From contig CM060733.1 in NCBI GenBank assembly GCA_030704615.1, forward strand, positions 39,060,001 through 39,124,000: a stretch of DNA of 64,000 nucleotides, given 5' to 3'. Positions 31,778-42,884 of this stretch are shown here, piece by piece. Position 1 is the first letter of the stretch, and the number at the start of each line of letters is the position of its first letter. This DNA comes from Takakia lepidozioides (Eukaryota > Streptophyta > Takakiopsida > Takakiales > Takakiaceae). Both the position numbers and the translations under genes were made by a program. The notes under the pieces were generated by a model. The model was not told where the DNA came from. It worked only from the letters and a program-made list of their open reading frames with translations, and ran no database searches.

Positions 31778-34700
31778 TCAACGTTTCTTCCGCTTTTGAG
31801 GTCGCCCTTCGAACGCTGCAACTGCCTCGGATGCGTTTCCCATTTCTGAGGCACGCACCCAAGATGCCTCCACAAGATGATAGCCCTTCCATTTGACGAG
31901 ATACTCCGTTTCTCGGTTCTTGAACCTCCTCGACTTAAGTATTGCCTCCACCTCGTACTCGGGTTCATTTTCATGATCCAACAGCATAGGTGGCGGACGC
32001 AACACTTGCTGCCGATTCGGACGTGCTTCATCTTTGAAGTAAGGCTTCAAAAGGGAGACATGGAATACTGGGTGCACCTTGCTGTTTGCCGGCAGCTCCA
32101 ATTCATACACATCCTCATTCATAACCCTCTGAATGCGAAAGGGACCCGCATACGGAGGTACGAACTTCGGACTCACTTCCGGAGGTAGTCGAAAATTCTT
32201 GATGTTCAACCAGACCTCTGTGCCTGCCTCAAACTTCACTTCCCTCCGCTTCCGATTCGCCTGCCTTTCATACCGTTTCCTAGCTTTGGCAATGTTGTAC
32301 TTTGCGAGCTTCAACAAACGCTCGCGTTCTTCCAGCACCGCCGCTACTGCCGGTTCCTCAACGTCCTGGGCGGCCCAACTTGTCGGCACCAGAGGTGCTT
32401 TTCCATAGACCAACACAAAAGGGGAAATTCCCGTCGCGGAGTGTTCTGTGTTATTATAACAGAACTCTGCCGCGTCTAAGTGTTCCATCCAGTCTGATTG
32501 GTCTGCCGACACGTAATTCCGCAAGAATTGCTTCACTACGGAATTCACTCTTTCCGTTTGGCCGTCCGTCGTAGGTCGGAAGGCGGTGCTCATCTTCAGC
32601 CTCGTCCCCATCTTCTTCCAAAGTGCTCTCCAAAATTTACTCGTAAACTTTGGGTCGCGGTCCGAGACAATATCCTTCGGGACTCCATGATGCTTTAAGA
32701 CGTGGGCGAAGTAAAGTCGCCCTGTCTCCTGCGCCGTTGCCGTCTCCTTGGTGGGGATGAAATGGGCCATTTTACTGAACCTATCTACCACCACCATGAT
32801 TGCATCGAATCCTTTTGACAGCGGCATAGCAGTCATGAAATCCATCGAGACGCTTTCCCAAGTCCCCTCTGGAATCGGCAAGGGTTGTAACAGCCCCGCT
32901 TGCTTTTTGTACTCGCTCCGGTTTTGTTGGCATGTGGTGCATGTCTTGACATACTCCTCTGCCTCCTCCCTCAGTTTGGGCCAGAAATACTCTTTCTTCA
33001 AGAGTGTCGCAGTGCGCTTGGCTCCGCCGTGGCCCGCAAGCAGGCTATCATGGCATTCTCTCAAGAGGCTATCTCTGATCCCTCCCTTTGGCACATAGAG
33101 ACGTTTTTGCTTATACCGGAGCAGTCCTTTTTGCAAGTGGAACTGCGATTTAACCCCCATTCTCAAGTCCTGCATCACGCGCTTTGCCAGCTCATCCTTC
33201 CGGCAAGCCTTCCGGATCTTCCTTTGGAGCGCCGTCTCGCCCTTGTACACCAACAAGAGCTGCTGCTTTCTACTTAAAGCATCGGCCACCACATTGTCCC
33301 GTCCCGGTTTGTACTGGATATCCACGTCGAACACTGCCAAAGTATCTTGCCACCTAAGTTGTTTTGGGGACAACTTGGGCTGCGTGGCAAAATACTTCAC
33401 CGTGACATTGTCCGTGAACACCTTCACTGGGTTGGAACCAACATAGTGGCGCCAGAGTTCAAGGCAATGCACCACCGCCTTCATCTCTTTTTCGTGCGTC
33501 GGCCACCGTCGCTCCACTTCATTCAGTTTCTTACTTTCGTAAGCCACTGGTCGTCCATCTTGCATAAGTACACCCCCAATCGCGAAGTCCGATGCATCTG
33601 TATGAATCTCAAACGGACGATCGAACTCCGGGATTTTCAAGACTGGAGCTTCCGTCATCCGCTGCTTCAATTCAGCAAAAGCTTGGCCACAAAATGTGTT
33701 CCATACCCAGACTTTGGATTTACACAGAAGGTCCGACAGCGGCCCCGCGATCTTGGCGAAATTTCTCACATACTTCCGGTAATAGGAGGCGAGTCCTAGG
33801 AAGGATCGCACTCCCGGGACCGAAGTCGGAGGCTCCCAGTCCAAGATCGCCCTCACCTTTCTGTCATCCATTTTGATCCCATCCTGTGTAATCACATGCC
33901 CCAGGAACTCCACTTTTGTGACCCCGAATTCGCACTTTGAAGCTTTGGCATACAGCTTCCCGTCCCGCAATTTTTGGAACACCCTTTTGAGGTGCTCCAG
34001 GTGCTCCTCCTTTGTTTTCGAGTACACCAAGATGTCGTCGATGTACACGATCACAAAGTCATCCAACCACTCCTGGAAAAGGCTGTTCATCAGCGTGCTA
34101 AATGTCGCTGGTGCATTGGTGAGCCCAAAAGGCATCACCAAGAACTCATATGAACCATACCTTGTCCTGCACGCGGTCTTCTCCTCATCTCCTTCTGCCA
34201 CCCGAATTTGGTGATAGCCGGAGCGCAAGTCGATCCGGCTGAAATACTTCGCTCCTGCCAACCGATCGAAGAGGTCGTCGATCCTTGGCAAAGGGTACCG
34301 GTTTTTGATAGTCACCTTATTCAAAGCCCTGTAATCGACACACATCCGCAGCGTCCCATCCTTCTTGTCTGCGAATAGCACCGGGGCTCCGTAAGGTGAC
34401 TTACTCGGCCGGATGTACCCCTTTGACATTAGATCCTTGAGCTGAGTCTTCAGCTCGACCAACTCTCTGTGGCTCAACCGGTAGGGCGCCTTGGCAGGCG
34501 GTTCCGATCCCGGTATCACCTCAATCTTGTGGTCAACTCCTCTTCGCGGTGGCAAGCCGCTTGGTAAATCCTCCGGCATCACATCCTGGTATTTCTCCAA
34601 AATCCCTTTGATCCAATCTGGGCTCGGCTCCCCATCGCCTTCTCCTTTCACTTCTCTAATGTAAAGCAAAAACTGGGACTCGTGTGCCTCCTCCACGGCC

Positions 34701-36340
34701 CACTCCTTTGCTGACAGAAGGTTTATTCGCCCTCCCACGGATTTGGGCGTTTCCGACACTCGTAAAACTTCACCACCATTCCCACATGGCAGCGTGACTA
34801 CTCTCTTGCGGCCATCTATGACCGCTCCGGATTTGCTCAAAAAGGTCATCCCCAAAATGAGATCCACTCCATCGATCTCGCAGATAGTGAAGTTCTCACG
34901 TCCTTCCCAACTCCCCAGTTGAAGAGGAACATCAAACGCCAACCTTGTCGCCAACTGAGGTTCTCCTTTGGCAGAGCGCACCTCAATAGAGGCCCCCACG
35001 TCACTTGTCGGGAGTCCCAACTTTCGCGCCGCCGCCGGCGTCATGAAGGAGTGCGACGCTCCTGTGTCCACCAACAACGACACGTTAGTTCCGGATATTA
35101 TCCCATCCACGAACAATAACTGACTCCCTTTACGCAGGGCGCCAGTTTCCTGATACAACTCACAAGAATAGTTGCCTACCTTGCAAGTCCTGGCGACTAC
35201 CGCTTCCACCAAACGACTGATGGTATCTTCCGACAGCTCCGTGGTCGCCCGAGTCATGTTCAATTGCCGGGGCTTCGTGCACTTCTTGGCCATGTGCCCG
35301 GGCTCCCCGCAATTGAAACACACTCCATCAAAGGTCGCCTTCTGTCCGCCATAAGCCGCTCCACCCGCTTTTCCTTTCGAAGCACCGGGTGCCGCCTTGA
35401 CGTGTGAAGGCCCTCCCTTCGATTTCCACGTGCCATTTTCGCCGCGTGGCCTATCCCACTTCTTTTCCGGTCGGGAGGAGTCACCTTCCCGCCGGGTCTT
35501 CTTGTGGTTCAGCTCCGTACGGCCTTGTCTCTCACCCCTAGGGACATCCGAGAAACATTCAGCTCTCTCAATTGCCTCGTTCAAAGTCTTGGGTGGCTTC
35601 TCCTCCAACTTCCGCCTAGCCCATGGGGCCAGTCCCGCCACAAAGTTGAAGACCATTTCTGGTTCCGCCATGTCCGCGACTTCGAGCAACAGCACATTGA
35701 AAGCCTGGACATACCCCCGAATGTCATCTGTTTGCTTCAAATTCCTCATCTTGTCCCGGGCAAGCCAGGATGCGTTGAGGGGCACAAACTGTCTCTTCAT
35801 CAATTCCTTGAACCCACTCCAGTTCAAGGTTTCCGGGCTTGGGCCTCGGTCGTGAAGGCGTTTCTGCCACCATTGTTGAGCATAGCCCCTCAAATAGGTG
35901 GGAGCCACTTCCACCCGATCCTCGTCACTCAACTTGGCCGCCCGGAAGTACTGCTCTAGCTCCAGGAGCCAGGTGTTGAGTGCCTTCCGGTTTCGAACGC
36001 CCTCAAAGGTGCCGGGTTCCTTAGGCTTCACCTTAAACTTTGCCTTAGTGGAAGTGGCATTAGCCGCCTTCAACACGTCTTTCAACGCCCCGCCAAACTG
36101 CGCCAACAACCCTTCCCAAAAGGCTGCTGGCATGGGAGGCATCTCTTGGTTTGTCGGAGCTCTCGAGGATTCCTCGGGCTCCGACTCCTCGGATTCCTCC
36201 CGCTCTTGAGCGGCCTCGTTTTCGGAAACATTCATCGCTTCCTCAAACGGCCGCCTCGGTGACACGTCGCCCCCATCGGGCTCACCGGGATCATCATCTT
36301 TTGGGCCGTTCCGCTTTCGCTTCGGCTTGCCCGACCCCAT
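31778..36340 (-). CDS. gag-pol: Gag-Pol polyprotein with C-terminal chromodomain
   Basis: A single frame of 1520 residues from the ATG at 36340; upstream in-frame codons run back into the primer site. Order: Gag core (about 90-280; [14 protein letters not shown]), zinc knuckle [14 protein letters not shown] near 338, aspartic protease [10 protein letters not shown] near 421, reverse transcriptase with YIDDILVYS near 764, RNase H with [11 protein letters not shown] near 911, and integrase from about 1090. Integrase has the HHCC region ending CTTCQQNRS, then DFMTAMP and DRDPKF. The chromodomain near 1461-1505 contains EYLVKWKGY and is expected to steer integration to particular chromatin. Gag and Pol are fused without a frameshift, as in many plant chromoviruses. 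No stop or indel is seen, which is unusual in this decayed window. Confidence 0.96.
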   Translation of the reverse strand: MGSGKPKRKRNGPKDDDPGEPDGGDVSPRRPFEEAMNVSENEAAQEREESEESEPEESSRAPTNQEMPPMPAAFWEGLLAQFGGALKDVLKAANATSTKAKFKVKPKEPGTFEGVRNRKALNTWLLELEQYFRAAKLSDEDRVEVAPTYLRGYAQQWWQKRLHDRGPSPETLNWSGFKELMKRQFVPLNASWLARDKMRNLKQTDDIRGYVQAFNVLLLEVADMAEPEMVFNFVAGLAPWARRKLEEKPPKTLNEAIERAECFSDVPRGERQGRTELNHKKTRREGDSSRPEKKWDRPRGENGTWKSKGGPSHVKAAPGASKGKAGGAAYGGQKATFDGVCFNCGEPGHMAKKCTKPRQLNMTRATTELSEDTISRLVEAVVARTCKVGNYSCELYQETGALRKGSQLLFVDGIISGTNVSLLVDTGASHSFMTPAAARKLGLPTSDVGASIEVRSAKGEPQLATRLAFDVPLQLGSWEGRENFTICEIDGVDLILGMTFLSKSGAVIDGRKRVVTLPCGNGGEVLRVSETPKSVGGRINLLSAKEWAVEEAHESQFLLYIREVKGEGDGEPSPDWIKGILEKYQDVMPEDLPSGLPPRRGVDHKIEVIPGSEPPAKAPYRLSHRELVELKTQLKDLMSKGYIRPSKSPYGAPVLFADKKDGTLRMCVDYRALNKVTIKNRYPLPRIDDLFDRLAGAKYFSRIDLRSGYHQIRVAEGDEEKTACRTRYGSYEFLVMPFGLTNAPATFSTLMNSLFQEWLDDFVIVYIDDILVYSKTKEEHLEHLKRVFQKLRDGKLYAKASKCEFGVTKVEFLGHVITQDGIKMDDRKVRAILDWEPPTSVPGVRSFLGLASYYRKYVRNFAKIAGPLSDLLCKSKVWVWNTFCGQAFAELKQRMTEAPVLKIPEFDRPFEIHTDASDFAIGGVLMQDGRPVAYESKKLNEVERRWPTHEKEMKAVVHCLELWRHYVGSNPVKVFTDNVTVKYFATQPKLSPKQLRWQDTLAVFDVDIQYKPGRDNVVADALSRKQQLLLVYKGETALQRKIRKACRKDELAKRVMQDLRMGVKSQFHLQKGLLRYKQKRLYVPKGGIRDSLLRECHDSLLAGHGGAKRTATLLKKEYFWPKLREEAEEYVKTCTTCQQNRSEYKKQAGLLQPLPIPEGTWESVSMDFMTAMPLSKGFDAIMVVVDRFSKMAHFIPTKETATAQETGRLYFAHVLKHHGVPKDIVSDRDPKFTSKFWRALWKKMGTRLKMSTAFRPTTDGQTERVNSVVKQFLRNYVSADQSDWMEHLDAAEFCYNNTEHSATGISPFVLVYGKAPLVPTSWAAQDVEEPAVAAVLEERERLLKLAKYNIAKARKRYERQANRKRREVKFEAGTEVWLNIKNFRLPPEVSPKFVPPYAGPFRIQRVMNEDVYELELPANSKVHPVFHVSLLKPYFKDEARPNRQQVLRPPPMLLDHENEPEYEVEAILKSRRFKNRETEYLVKWKGYHLVEASWVRASEMGNASEAVAAFEGRPQKRKKR

Positions 36341-36380
36341 GATGAGGCCGATCCCAAGGACGATCGCGTACTGAACTCTA

Positions 36381-36393
36381 AGCTCTGATACCA
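36381..36393 (-). promoter_or_regulatory. Primer-binding site for initiator tRNA-Met
   Basis: Directly inside the 5' LTR the minus strand reads TGGTATCAGAGC, the standard complement of the 3' end of plant initiator methionine tRNA. It fixes element polarity and the LTR boundary. Confidence 0.93.
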
Positions 36394-36395
36394 AA

Positions 36396-37109
36396 TGTCG
36401 CGCACCTCACTTCGGTAAACTCCCCTTCAAGTCATAGTTAACCGCTTTGATGCGCGCGCCTGACTCCCAACCTGGCCGCCGGGCCAACTTGGAGTTTCGG
36501 CTACTCACCGGGACATAACGGTCCCCATTCGCTTCCTCTAAAACCCTCCACCTATTTGGGACTAGGAGAATTCCCTTTGGTAGATGGCAGTCCGGAACAG
36601 CTCCCCACTCTTTGGTCGCTTTCCGGCTCGCACGATTACTCACTAGTTTTTGGTCACCAACGGGCTTGCACCGTTCTCGGGGTTACTACTCCCTATATAT
36701 ACTTCTGTAGCTGTCCGCGGGGGTTTCATAACCAGCCATGCCATTTTATGGCGAACCACCACGAAAACCCTCGACTCCCGGTGGTGAGTCGCGGTGAGTC
36801 TTGGCCCACTCACCGCGGCCCCAATGGACCATGATGAGTCCCAAGACTCCCACCTCGAGGTCTCCACCCCATGGTGAGTCCTATGCCACCCCCACTAAGT
36901 CCCACTAAGCTACCACCACCCCTTGTGGAGCCACCTCCACCGCAACCCGGTGTGCGGGGCTCCACCTAGTGAGCGCCTCCGCCTCCTTGAGTGCCTTGGG
37001 CACTCAAGGGTGCTTCAGCCCCCCATACCTATCGTCGCCGCTGCCCCCACCACAGGGGCAGCCCCTCATGTGTCCCGACCCCCTGCCCTCAAGGCAAAGG
37101 GCCGCGACA
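36396..37109 (-). repeat. 5' LTR of the chromodomain element
   Basis: 714 bp, TG...CA ends, matching the LTR at 30148 apart from the 10-bp indel. The minus-strand TATATATAG-type core near 36694-36701 is a candidate promoter for the element. Confidence 0.95.
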
Positions 37110-37114
37110 CTACC

Positions 37115-38104
37115 AGTAGGGAGATACTACTGGCAGGTTACTGGTGGCCTACTTTGTTCAAAGATGTACACAAGTATTGTCAGAATTGTGATGAATGTCA
37201 GAGGCTAGGACCTTTGCAGAGATCTGGGAAGATGACTTTGCATCCTACAATGCCTACGGAACCATTTCAGAAATGGGGACTAGATTTTGTTGGACCACTT
37301 AACCCACCAGCCAAGAATACACAGAACAGGTACATAATTACAGCCACTGATTATACTACGAAGTGGGTGGAAGCTAAAGCTTTGAGGGACAACACAACCA
37401 AGTCCACAGCAAGGTTTCTGTATGAGAACATATTTACACGATTTGGCTGTCCCTTGGAATTTATCAGTGATCAATGAAGTCACTTCATTAATGAGACCAT
37501 TGAACTATTGACTAAAAAGTTCATGATTGTGCATAGGAAGAGTACAACATATTACCCATAGGATAATGGGCAGGCAGAGGCTACCAACAAAATACTATGT
37601 ACTATCTTGGCTAAGATAGTCAATGCAAACAGAACGGATTGGGATACAAAGCTGCTGACAGCTTTGTGGTCATACATGACTTCATATAAAGTCACCACTA
37701 AGTATACACCATTCCAATTACTTTATGGTATTGAAGCTTTACTTCCAGTGGAATTCCTGTTATCTACCATGAGAACGGAATGGGGAAAGAGAATGGAATT
37801 GCAAGATTCAATTAAGGTCAGGAAACATGAATTATACCATGTGGAAGAAGTATGTGCTGATGCAGCTGATAACATGACCAGAATTCAGATGAAGAGAAAG
37901 GAACAGTTTGATGAAGGCAAGTTAAAGACTTTTAAGACGGGAGATTTGGTTCTCTGGTTGCAGAAGAAGGGAAAGATTAAAGCTTCTAAGCTTAAATCAC
38001 CATGGAAAGGATCTATGTCATACAGAAGATGTATGATAACAACACCGCCATGTTACAAACCATTAACAAAGAGATGCTGGGAAGAGTCAATGCCAATAAG
38101 TTGA
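37115..38104 (+). pseudogene. Integrase remainder of the outer Ty3/gypsy element
   Basis: It resumes the zinc domain (LLAGYWWPTLFKDVHKYC, then CDECQRLG) and continues into the catalytic core (WGLDFVGPL, TDYTTKWVEAKAL, GCPLEFISDQ). A later frame holds KYTPFQLLYGIEALLPVEF and FKTGDLVLWLQKKGK from the C-terminal part. A stop replaces the glycine after SDQ, and another lies in TTYYP. The open stretch 37607-38104 is the post-stop remainder, not a separate gene. Confidence 0.85.
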
Positions 38105-38330
38105 AGGGGTACAGTGGTATCCATGACAAACCATTGCAGCATGATTTGCATGTTGAAACGCAGAAGCAGTCACGGGCTGCGCCAGTGATACCAACGGAGT
38201 ATGGAGCACTTGTCGCTAGGCCGAGCGTATATGACCAGGGCGGACAGTACAAGCGCGACACAGCCTATCACAGCCCATCACGGCGCGCCCTACACAGCTC
38301 GTCACAGCCAGTCACAGCTCTAAATGATGA

Positions 38331-39050
38331 GACTATTTGTTCTGGTTTCCTTCCTTTTTGTTGTTGATTATTTTCCTTGTGGTTTTGTCCTGGTGCCTTT
38401 GTTTTCACCTTGTATGCTCTTCTTTACCTTGGATGTGGCTATGTATTAATCTTTGGTTACCTCTCAATTGTGGATTCAGAGTTCACTAAGCTCTCACAAT
38501 GGTATAAGCATTTGTCATTTTGTGTCCGGAGGATGTGAAGGACTGGGCCACCGATGTCCTTACCGATGTGTTGGAACGCAAAGAAGACTCTCTTCGACGT
38601 TCAGTGAAATGAAACTCTTTTTTTATGAACCAATTTAGGAAAATGCCTCAGAGCTATGGTTATAAAATTGCAGTGTTCATCTCAGTCTCAAAGCACACAC
38701 AGCTATTCTCGTTAAGGGTACCCGGGGACCGTAATAACCCTCTGGCAGCTTCCCAGCCACTCCTCTACCTTCCAAGGTAGGCAATCCTAATTGTTTGTCC
38801 GAGTGTGACCATTTATTTCAGAGTGGCTCTGTATAGCTTCATCTTTACATTGTTCGTCTCCAACACTAGAGTGCAAGCATACCAGGTTTGTAGCATAATC
38901 TATCCCCATGACTTCACTACCCCACTCACTGCTGATCACTTGCAAGTGTCACATACTCAGTTTTTGTGATGAACTACCATAGGGACACATCATATTCGAC
39001 CATAAGTTTCCAGCTAGCATTTGATTGTGCACAACACCAATGTGGCATTC
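38331..39050. other. Sequence between the outer element and a LINE, with a possible exon
   Basis: At about 38537-38610 one frame reads CPEDVKDWATDVLTDVLERK, then EDSLRRS, before a possible GTGAAA donor. It looks exon-like and could belong to the gene ending at 40505, but I recognise no family and the acceptor is not convincing. The rest shows no feature. Confidence 0.35.
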
Positions 39051-39067
39051 TCTTATGAGGATTCATG

Positions 39068-39693
39068 CCTGACTTAGAGGCTGTAGTTTCCAAAGCCACG
39101 TCTGTTGCCATGAAATTGTCTGATGAAAATGAAGTTAGGCAGAAAACTTCCCTGAACTTGTTTCCAGTCTGTGACATGGGGGAGGACATCATGGATGACC
39201 TCAAGGGTCTACCCACTTTCGGCACTAGACTGAAATTTAAACTCAGGGCAGGAAGCCTACTTTTGAACAGCAAACAGAAGCAGAGAGGAAAGGGAGAGTG
39301 CAATTGCCTGTTGTGTGGGCAACCTGAAGACAATATTCATTTCCTGATTCAGTGCCCGGGGTTCTCTCACCAGAGAGACGCTCTCCTCAAATCTATCAAG
39401 GGGAATTGTGCCTGTACCTCTGTTTACCAACTTTGCAAGTCTCGAGGCTGAGCCGAAAGCCCAGGCCCTTCTGGGGCCTAGTTACTGGGCATCACACACA
39501 GCAAATTGATGCTTTTGTGAAGGGATTTCTAGAGGATATCTGGAAAACCCGGATCAATGCTTTATACCAAGGTAAGTCTTACTACCAACGTCAGCCCCTA
39601 ACAAAGGTAGGTTCTGTCCCTTTGTGTTCCTCTCAAACTGGGCGCGGGGTCAATGGACACAAGGCTACGGCAAACAAGGTCTTATGAGTACAT
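39068..39693 (+). mobile_element. 5'-truncated LINE with 17-bp target duplication
   Basis: TCTTATGAGGATTCATG occurs at 39051-39067 and 39694-39710, bracketing the copy exactly. The coding part opens DLEAVVSKATSVAMKLSDEN. It holds the zinc knuckle CLLCGQ, then NIHFLIQC, CPGFSHQRDALLKSI and, after one frame change, FLEDIWKTRINALYQGKS, ending GVNGHKATANKVL and stop. The element ends about 10 nt after the stop. It is the best-delimited family member here. Confidence 0.93.
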
Positions 39694-39710
39694 TCTTATG
39701 AGGATTCATG

Positions 39711-40088
39711 GTCGTTGAGGTGGACAACAGGGTGCATACATTCCTACAAGATGGTAAATGGCACTCAAAGGAAACACGAAGCAAATGTGTTGTGTTTACC
39801 TCTTTTTCACGACATCATACAGCCTCATTTAGGCACCATCAAACTTCCTCTACCCAGATTTGTCCCCATACCTCCCTTTACACATCCTTAGTGGAAAACC
39901 AGTTTTTAGGTGTTCTTTAGTGGCAATCAGATGCACACTAGGTGGCACTTCTTACCGACACATTTTCCTCTCATCTCAGGTGCTTTTAGGCTGCTATTGG
40001 AGGGCCCATCTCTCTTTCTTGTTTCTTGCCATAAGTTCTTTGAGCTTTCCGAGGACGTTACAATGTACCATTTCATTTCGTATCCTAG
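39711..40088. other. Intron-like sequence, nothing recognised
   Basis: Pyrimidine-rich before 40089, ending in a TATCCTAG acceptor. No domain or repeat is seen. Confidence 0.4.
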
Positions 40089-40505
40089 GTACCAGCTTAT
40101 AGATCCTTCTAGAGAAAAACAGCAAGAGTATGCTCACAAAGCCAACGCGTACAACAGATTTGAGGTTTGAGGGAAGATCAAGGTGTGACATTGGAAGAAG
40201 GTTTTCTCAAATCAGCCCACAATGTCGTTATTTCTGCTCCCACAACCAGTGAGCTCCTTCATAAAATGGAGGTGAGAAGCACCTTCAGCTTTACCGTGTC
40301 TGAGAAATTGTGCATGCCGGAGACCTTCTGAATTGTAGTGCTCAGAAGTTTCTCATAGATTCTGTGAAATATTTTGTTCCAGGTTTTGCTCATTGTTTAA
40401 GTCGCGTTTCTCTCTGACACGCTGCATCTTTTGCAGGCATATGAACCTGTGGAGGACGTGTTCGCCCCAAAGCTGTGCTGGGATGATCTTGCAGCCTCCA
40501 TCTAG
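40089..40505 (+). CDS. Last two exons of an unrecognised conserved gene
   Basis: Exon 40089-40271 is preceded by TATCCTAG and followed by GTGAGA. The final exon is 40437-40505, from a TTTTGCAG acceptor to a TAG stop, ending CWDDLAASI. The first exon reads YQLIDPSREKQQEYAHKANA, then YNRFE. After a one-base slip near 40168 it continues DQGVTLEEGFLKSAHNVVIS, then APTTSELLHKME. A missing G in a short G run would account for the slip. The dense, charged, exon-like text suggests a real host gene. The exon at 24694-24881 is a candidate upstream part, which would make an intron region of about 15 kb full of retroelements. I cannot name the family. Confidence 0.5.
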
Positions 40506-40672
40506 GGACCAGCCTGAAACAGCATTCGTAATGGGGACTCGATTGAGTACATTGTTTGTCTGCTTCAAATATTTTACCCTTGCTGTTCATCGAATTAAAA
40601 TATGCTTGGGCTCTACAAAGCAAAAGGATCATACCGAATTACTGGACAAGTGACCAACTGTACTTGAGATGG

Positions 40673-41858
40673 TAGCTTCAACTAGCTGTGGGAAACAGGC
40701 TTCACTGTACATTCCAGCTCAAGTAAACATAACCGGAGGCTTTGAATGAAACACCAAAAAAACTTTTTGCGATGGTCAGAACAATGGAGGCCGGGGATAA
40801 GAGCATGACCAGCAGCAGGGTTTTTGATGCTCTATCTTCAAAATAGCGCAGCCGCCAATCTCGGATGGGATCGCGTGTCGTCAGCAGCACATTCTCGCAC
40901 TTCAAAATAGTGACCCTCACCAAATTTCGTCCAACTCCAGAACTATCTACAGCGCTTGGAGAGCTACACAGAATCCGCTCCCCTGACAACAACTCCCTGG
41001 CCAAGTTGACTGGGATTTCTCTTCTTTCTATCACCTCGGGTGGCGGGGCCCACAGTCAGCGATCTGCCACCTCAGCCTCGTGTCATTACTCTACTATGGA
41101 TATGGTGGTTTGCTGCTGGGGAGCCCACGCAATATCTACCTTGCGTGCCTCACCATATGCCTCACTATAAGCATGAGTACAGTTCAACACATGAAACTAA
41201 CCACCATGATTGTCCATTCCACCCCCTGTCTTCTTACTTAAACTCCACTCTTCTATCTTTTGGCACAAGGAGGACAGCTGACGTACTTAAGCTAAACAAC
41301 CCAGGTGTTGCCTAAAATAAGCCACCGAGATGCATGCCCACCTTCCCTGCGCAGAGTAGGTTGAACAAATCATACTCTAACACTTTACCAAGGGCCAAGA
41401 GACAAACAGGTCACTGGCAAGAATTGGTTTACAGCAGTGACCTATCAGCCCCGCGCAGATGTGCTGCAGCCAAGGTAGGGGCGTCCATATAGCATCTATA
41501 ATACTCCACAATTGTGTCTTAGTCATCATTCAGGTTGTTGTCACCCAAATTCATCCAAAGTCCAAGCCTCCCATCACCATGGCATGGTTGACTCTTCACT
41601 TGTTCTTACAGCTGTCTAGTGTCAAGTCTCTGCAAATAGATGTTCCATATGCTCACGTACACATACAGCTTTGATGCTCCACATAGAAGGAAACATACAC
41701 AAGGGAACCTTTCATATAGCTATCTCTGGGCAAAGTTACAGTTTCTGGAAGCCATAGTTACAGCACTTGGTCACCGCATTAAACATTTGCCCATCCGGTT
41801 ATGTTTACGTGAGCTGGAATGCACAGTTAAGCCTGTTTCCCGCAGCTAGTTGAAGCTA
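40673..41858. mobile_element. 1.19-kb element with 65-bp terminal inverted repeats
   Basis: 40673-40737 and 41794-41858 are inverted copies matching at 61 of 65 positions, with ends TAGCTTCAACTAGCTG. The outermost TA on each side could be a TA target duplication (Tc1/mariner-like), leaving ends GCTTCAACTAGC. The interior has no transposase motif; open frames at 40702-41034 (minus) and 41640-41849 (plus) are largely the repeats themselves. It is probably a non-autonomous DNA transposon. Confidence 0.75.
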
Positions 41859-42134
41859 AAAATGGTGAAGTAAAATGTGGGTCCAGAAAATAGTGAAGGC
41901 TAAGAACTAGGTACCAGAATGTAGGCTTTCTGTACACAGACAACACTACATTTGTCTTTATTTCCTAATCGGGACGTTGACTTTAGACGAAAAATGAGAT
42001 TACACGTCGTGTTGACTGTTTCGTCGCCCCGCAAACGTCGATAAATGAAACCCATGCAGGGAGCAGTATATGGCGATCCATGTGATTGACCTGGACTGGG
42101 TCCCGCAGCGGTGAGGAGCGCGTTGCTAAGAAAC
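41859..42134. other. Upstream region of the dirigent gene
   Basis: No gene. ACGTCG and CACGTCGTG words around 42002-42050 are possible bZIP-type sites. Confidence 0.35.
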
Positions 42135-42142
42135 TATATAAA
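42135..42142 (+). promoter_or_regulatory. TATA box of the dirigent gene
   Basis: CTATATAAACC lies about 220 bp before the start codon. A start of transcription near 42170 would give a leader of roughly 190 nt that is rich in AGAAAGACAG-type purine repeats. Spacing and sequence are typical of a plant TATA promoter. Confidence 0.75.
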
Positions 42143-42359
42143 CCCCGTCGATAGAGGATGACAGCATTCACCAAATTGAGCTTTCACCGAGACATTCACA
42201 AGAGAAAGAAAGACAGAAAGACAGTTTGTCCCGAAAGACAGAGGGAAAGAGAGAATTGTTTCGTCCACCGGAGGCTCAGAGGACTCAAAGGACAGAAAGC
42301 GGATCAAAGAGAGAGAGAGAGGAGGAGAGGAACTTGTACTCAAAATAAGCTTTAGAACA

Positions 42360-42884
42360 ATGGCTGCCACGAGCTCGCTAGTGGCACTACTCGTAATTGT
42401 AACGCTAGCTGCTCTGCCTGTGCAGGTGATGTCAGTGCGTAGCCACCGAGCCAAGGGAAAACCCAGGTCGTGGACTTGGTATCAATACGAAACATTCGGC
42501 TCAGGAACATTGAATGACGGAATTGGGCCGATCACAAACAACAAGTTGGGTGTGGTCGAAATTCTGGACGAGAGAATGACAGAGACTGCAGAACCGAATT
42601 CAACCTACTACGGTCAAAGTATCGGGACTACAGCTTTTCACTACCACCCAGACAACAGCATCCATGTCCAGCTCGCCCTCTCCAATTATGTGGTCAGTCC
42701 TTACAAAGGGAGCTTCACCCTGCAGGGTCTTGTCAACACTAGTGCACCATCAAGCACGCTTGTCATCACTGGGGGGACTGGCTTCTTCACGCTGGTCAGA
42801 GGATATACCACCACCACCAGCGTCAGCTTTGGACCCGGGAAGGTTGTGGTAAACAAGTGGGTGGCTACATTCTTTTGGTTTTAG
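42360..42884 (+). CDS. DIR: Dirigent family protein, intronless
   Basis: 174 residues with no introns, as is common for the family. Residues 1-25 form a hydrophobic signal peptide (SLVALLVIVTLAALPVQVMS), predicting secretion to the apoplast. The dirigent beta-barrel follows: YQYETFGSGTLNDG, then NNKLGVVEILDERMTE, an FHYHPDNSIHVQLALSN strand region, GSFTLQGLV, VITGGTGFFTLVRGY and a short C-terminal strand. Dirigent proteins steer stereoselective coupling of phenoxy radicals in lignan and lignin-like synthesis; some act in disaccharide-binding or Casparian-strip roles. Length and domain order are normal. The substrate cannot be judged. A clear TATA box and purine-rich leader precede it. Confidence 0.92.
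   Translation: MAATSSLVALLVIVTLAALPVQVMSVRSHRAKGKPRSWTWYQYETFGSGTLNDGIGPITNNKLGVVEILDERMTETAEPNSTYYGQSIGTTAFHYHPDNSIHVQLALSNYVVSPYKGSFTLQGLVNTSAPSSTLVITGGTGFFTLVRGYTTTTSVSFGPGKVVVNKWVATFFWF

Larger units (their letters stand above)
30148..37109 (-). mobile_element. Complete young chromodomain Ty3/gypsy retrotransposon
   Basis: The LTRs are 30148-30871 (3' LTR on the minus strand) and 36396-37109 (5' LTR). They begin TGTCGCGCACC and end CCGCGACA. By eye they are identical except for a 10-bp indel near 30601. The 5-bp target duplication CTACC is at 30143-30147 and 37110-37114. A primer-binding site for initiator tRNA-Met follows the 5' LTR, and one uninterrupted gag-pol frame is present. These point to recent insertion and possible competence. 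The target was the outer element's integrase. Confidence 0.96.
26183..38330 (+). mobile_element. Outer Ty3/gypsy element, decayed, lacking RT and RNase H
   Basis: Order on the plus strand: LTR-like right arm ending ...CTCGACA at about 26829, a primer-binding-like TTGGCGACCATACTGGGG, gag (27438-29510), a short acidic stretch, then integrase. Integrase is split by the nested element 30148-37109 and resumes at 37115. Protease, reverse transcriptase and RNase H are not found, so it is an internally deleted, non-autonomous form. Integrase contains stops (for example after FISDQ at about 37475 and in TTYYP near 37560). The 3' LTR is truncated: only CACAGCC-type sequence at about 38258-38320 is shared with the left side. 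Confidence 0.8.

Noticed and set aside
37607-38104. Separate 165-codon gene
   Set aside because: It is the C-terminal part of the outer element's broken integrase.
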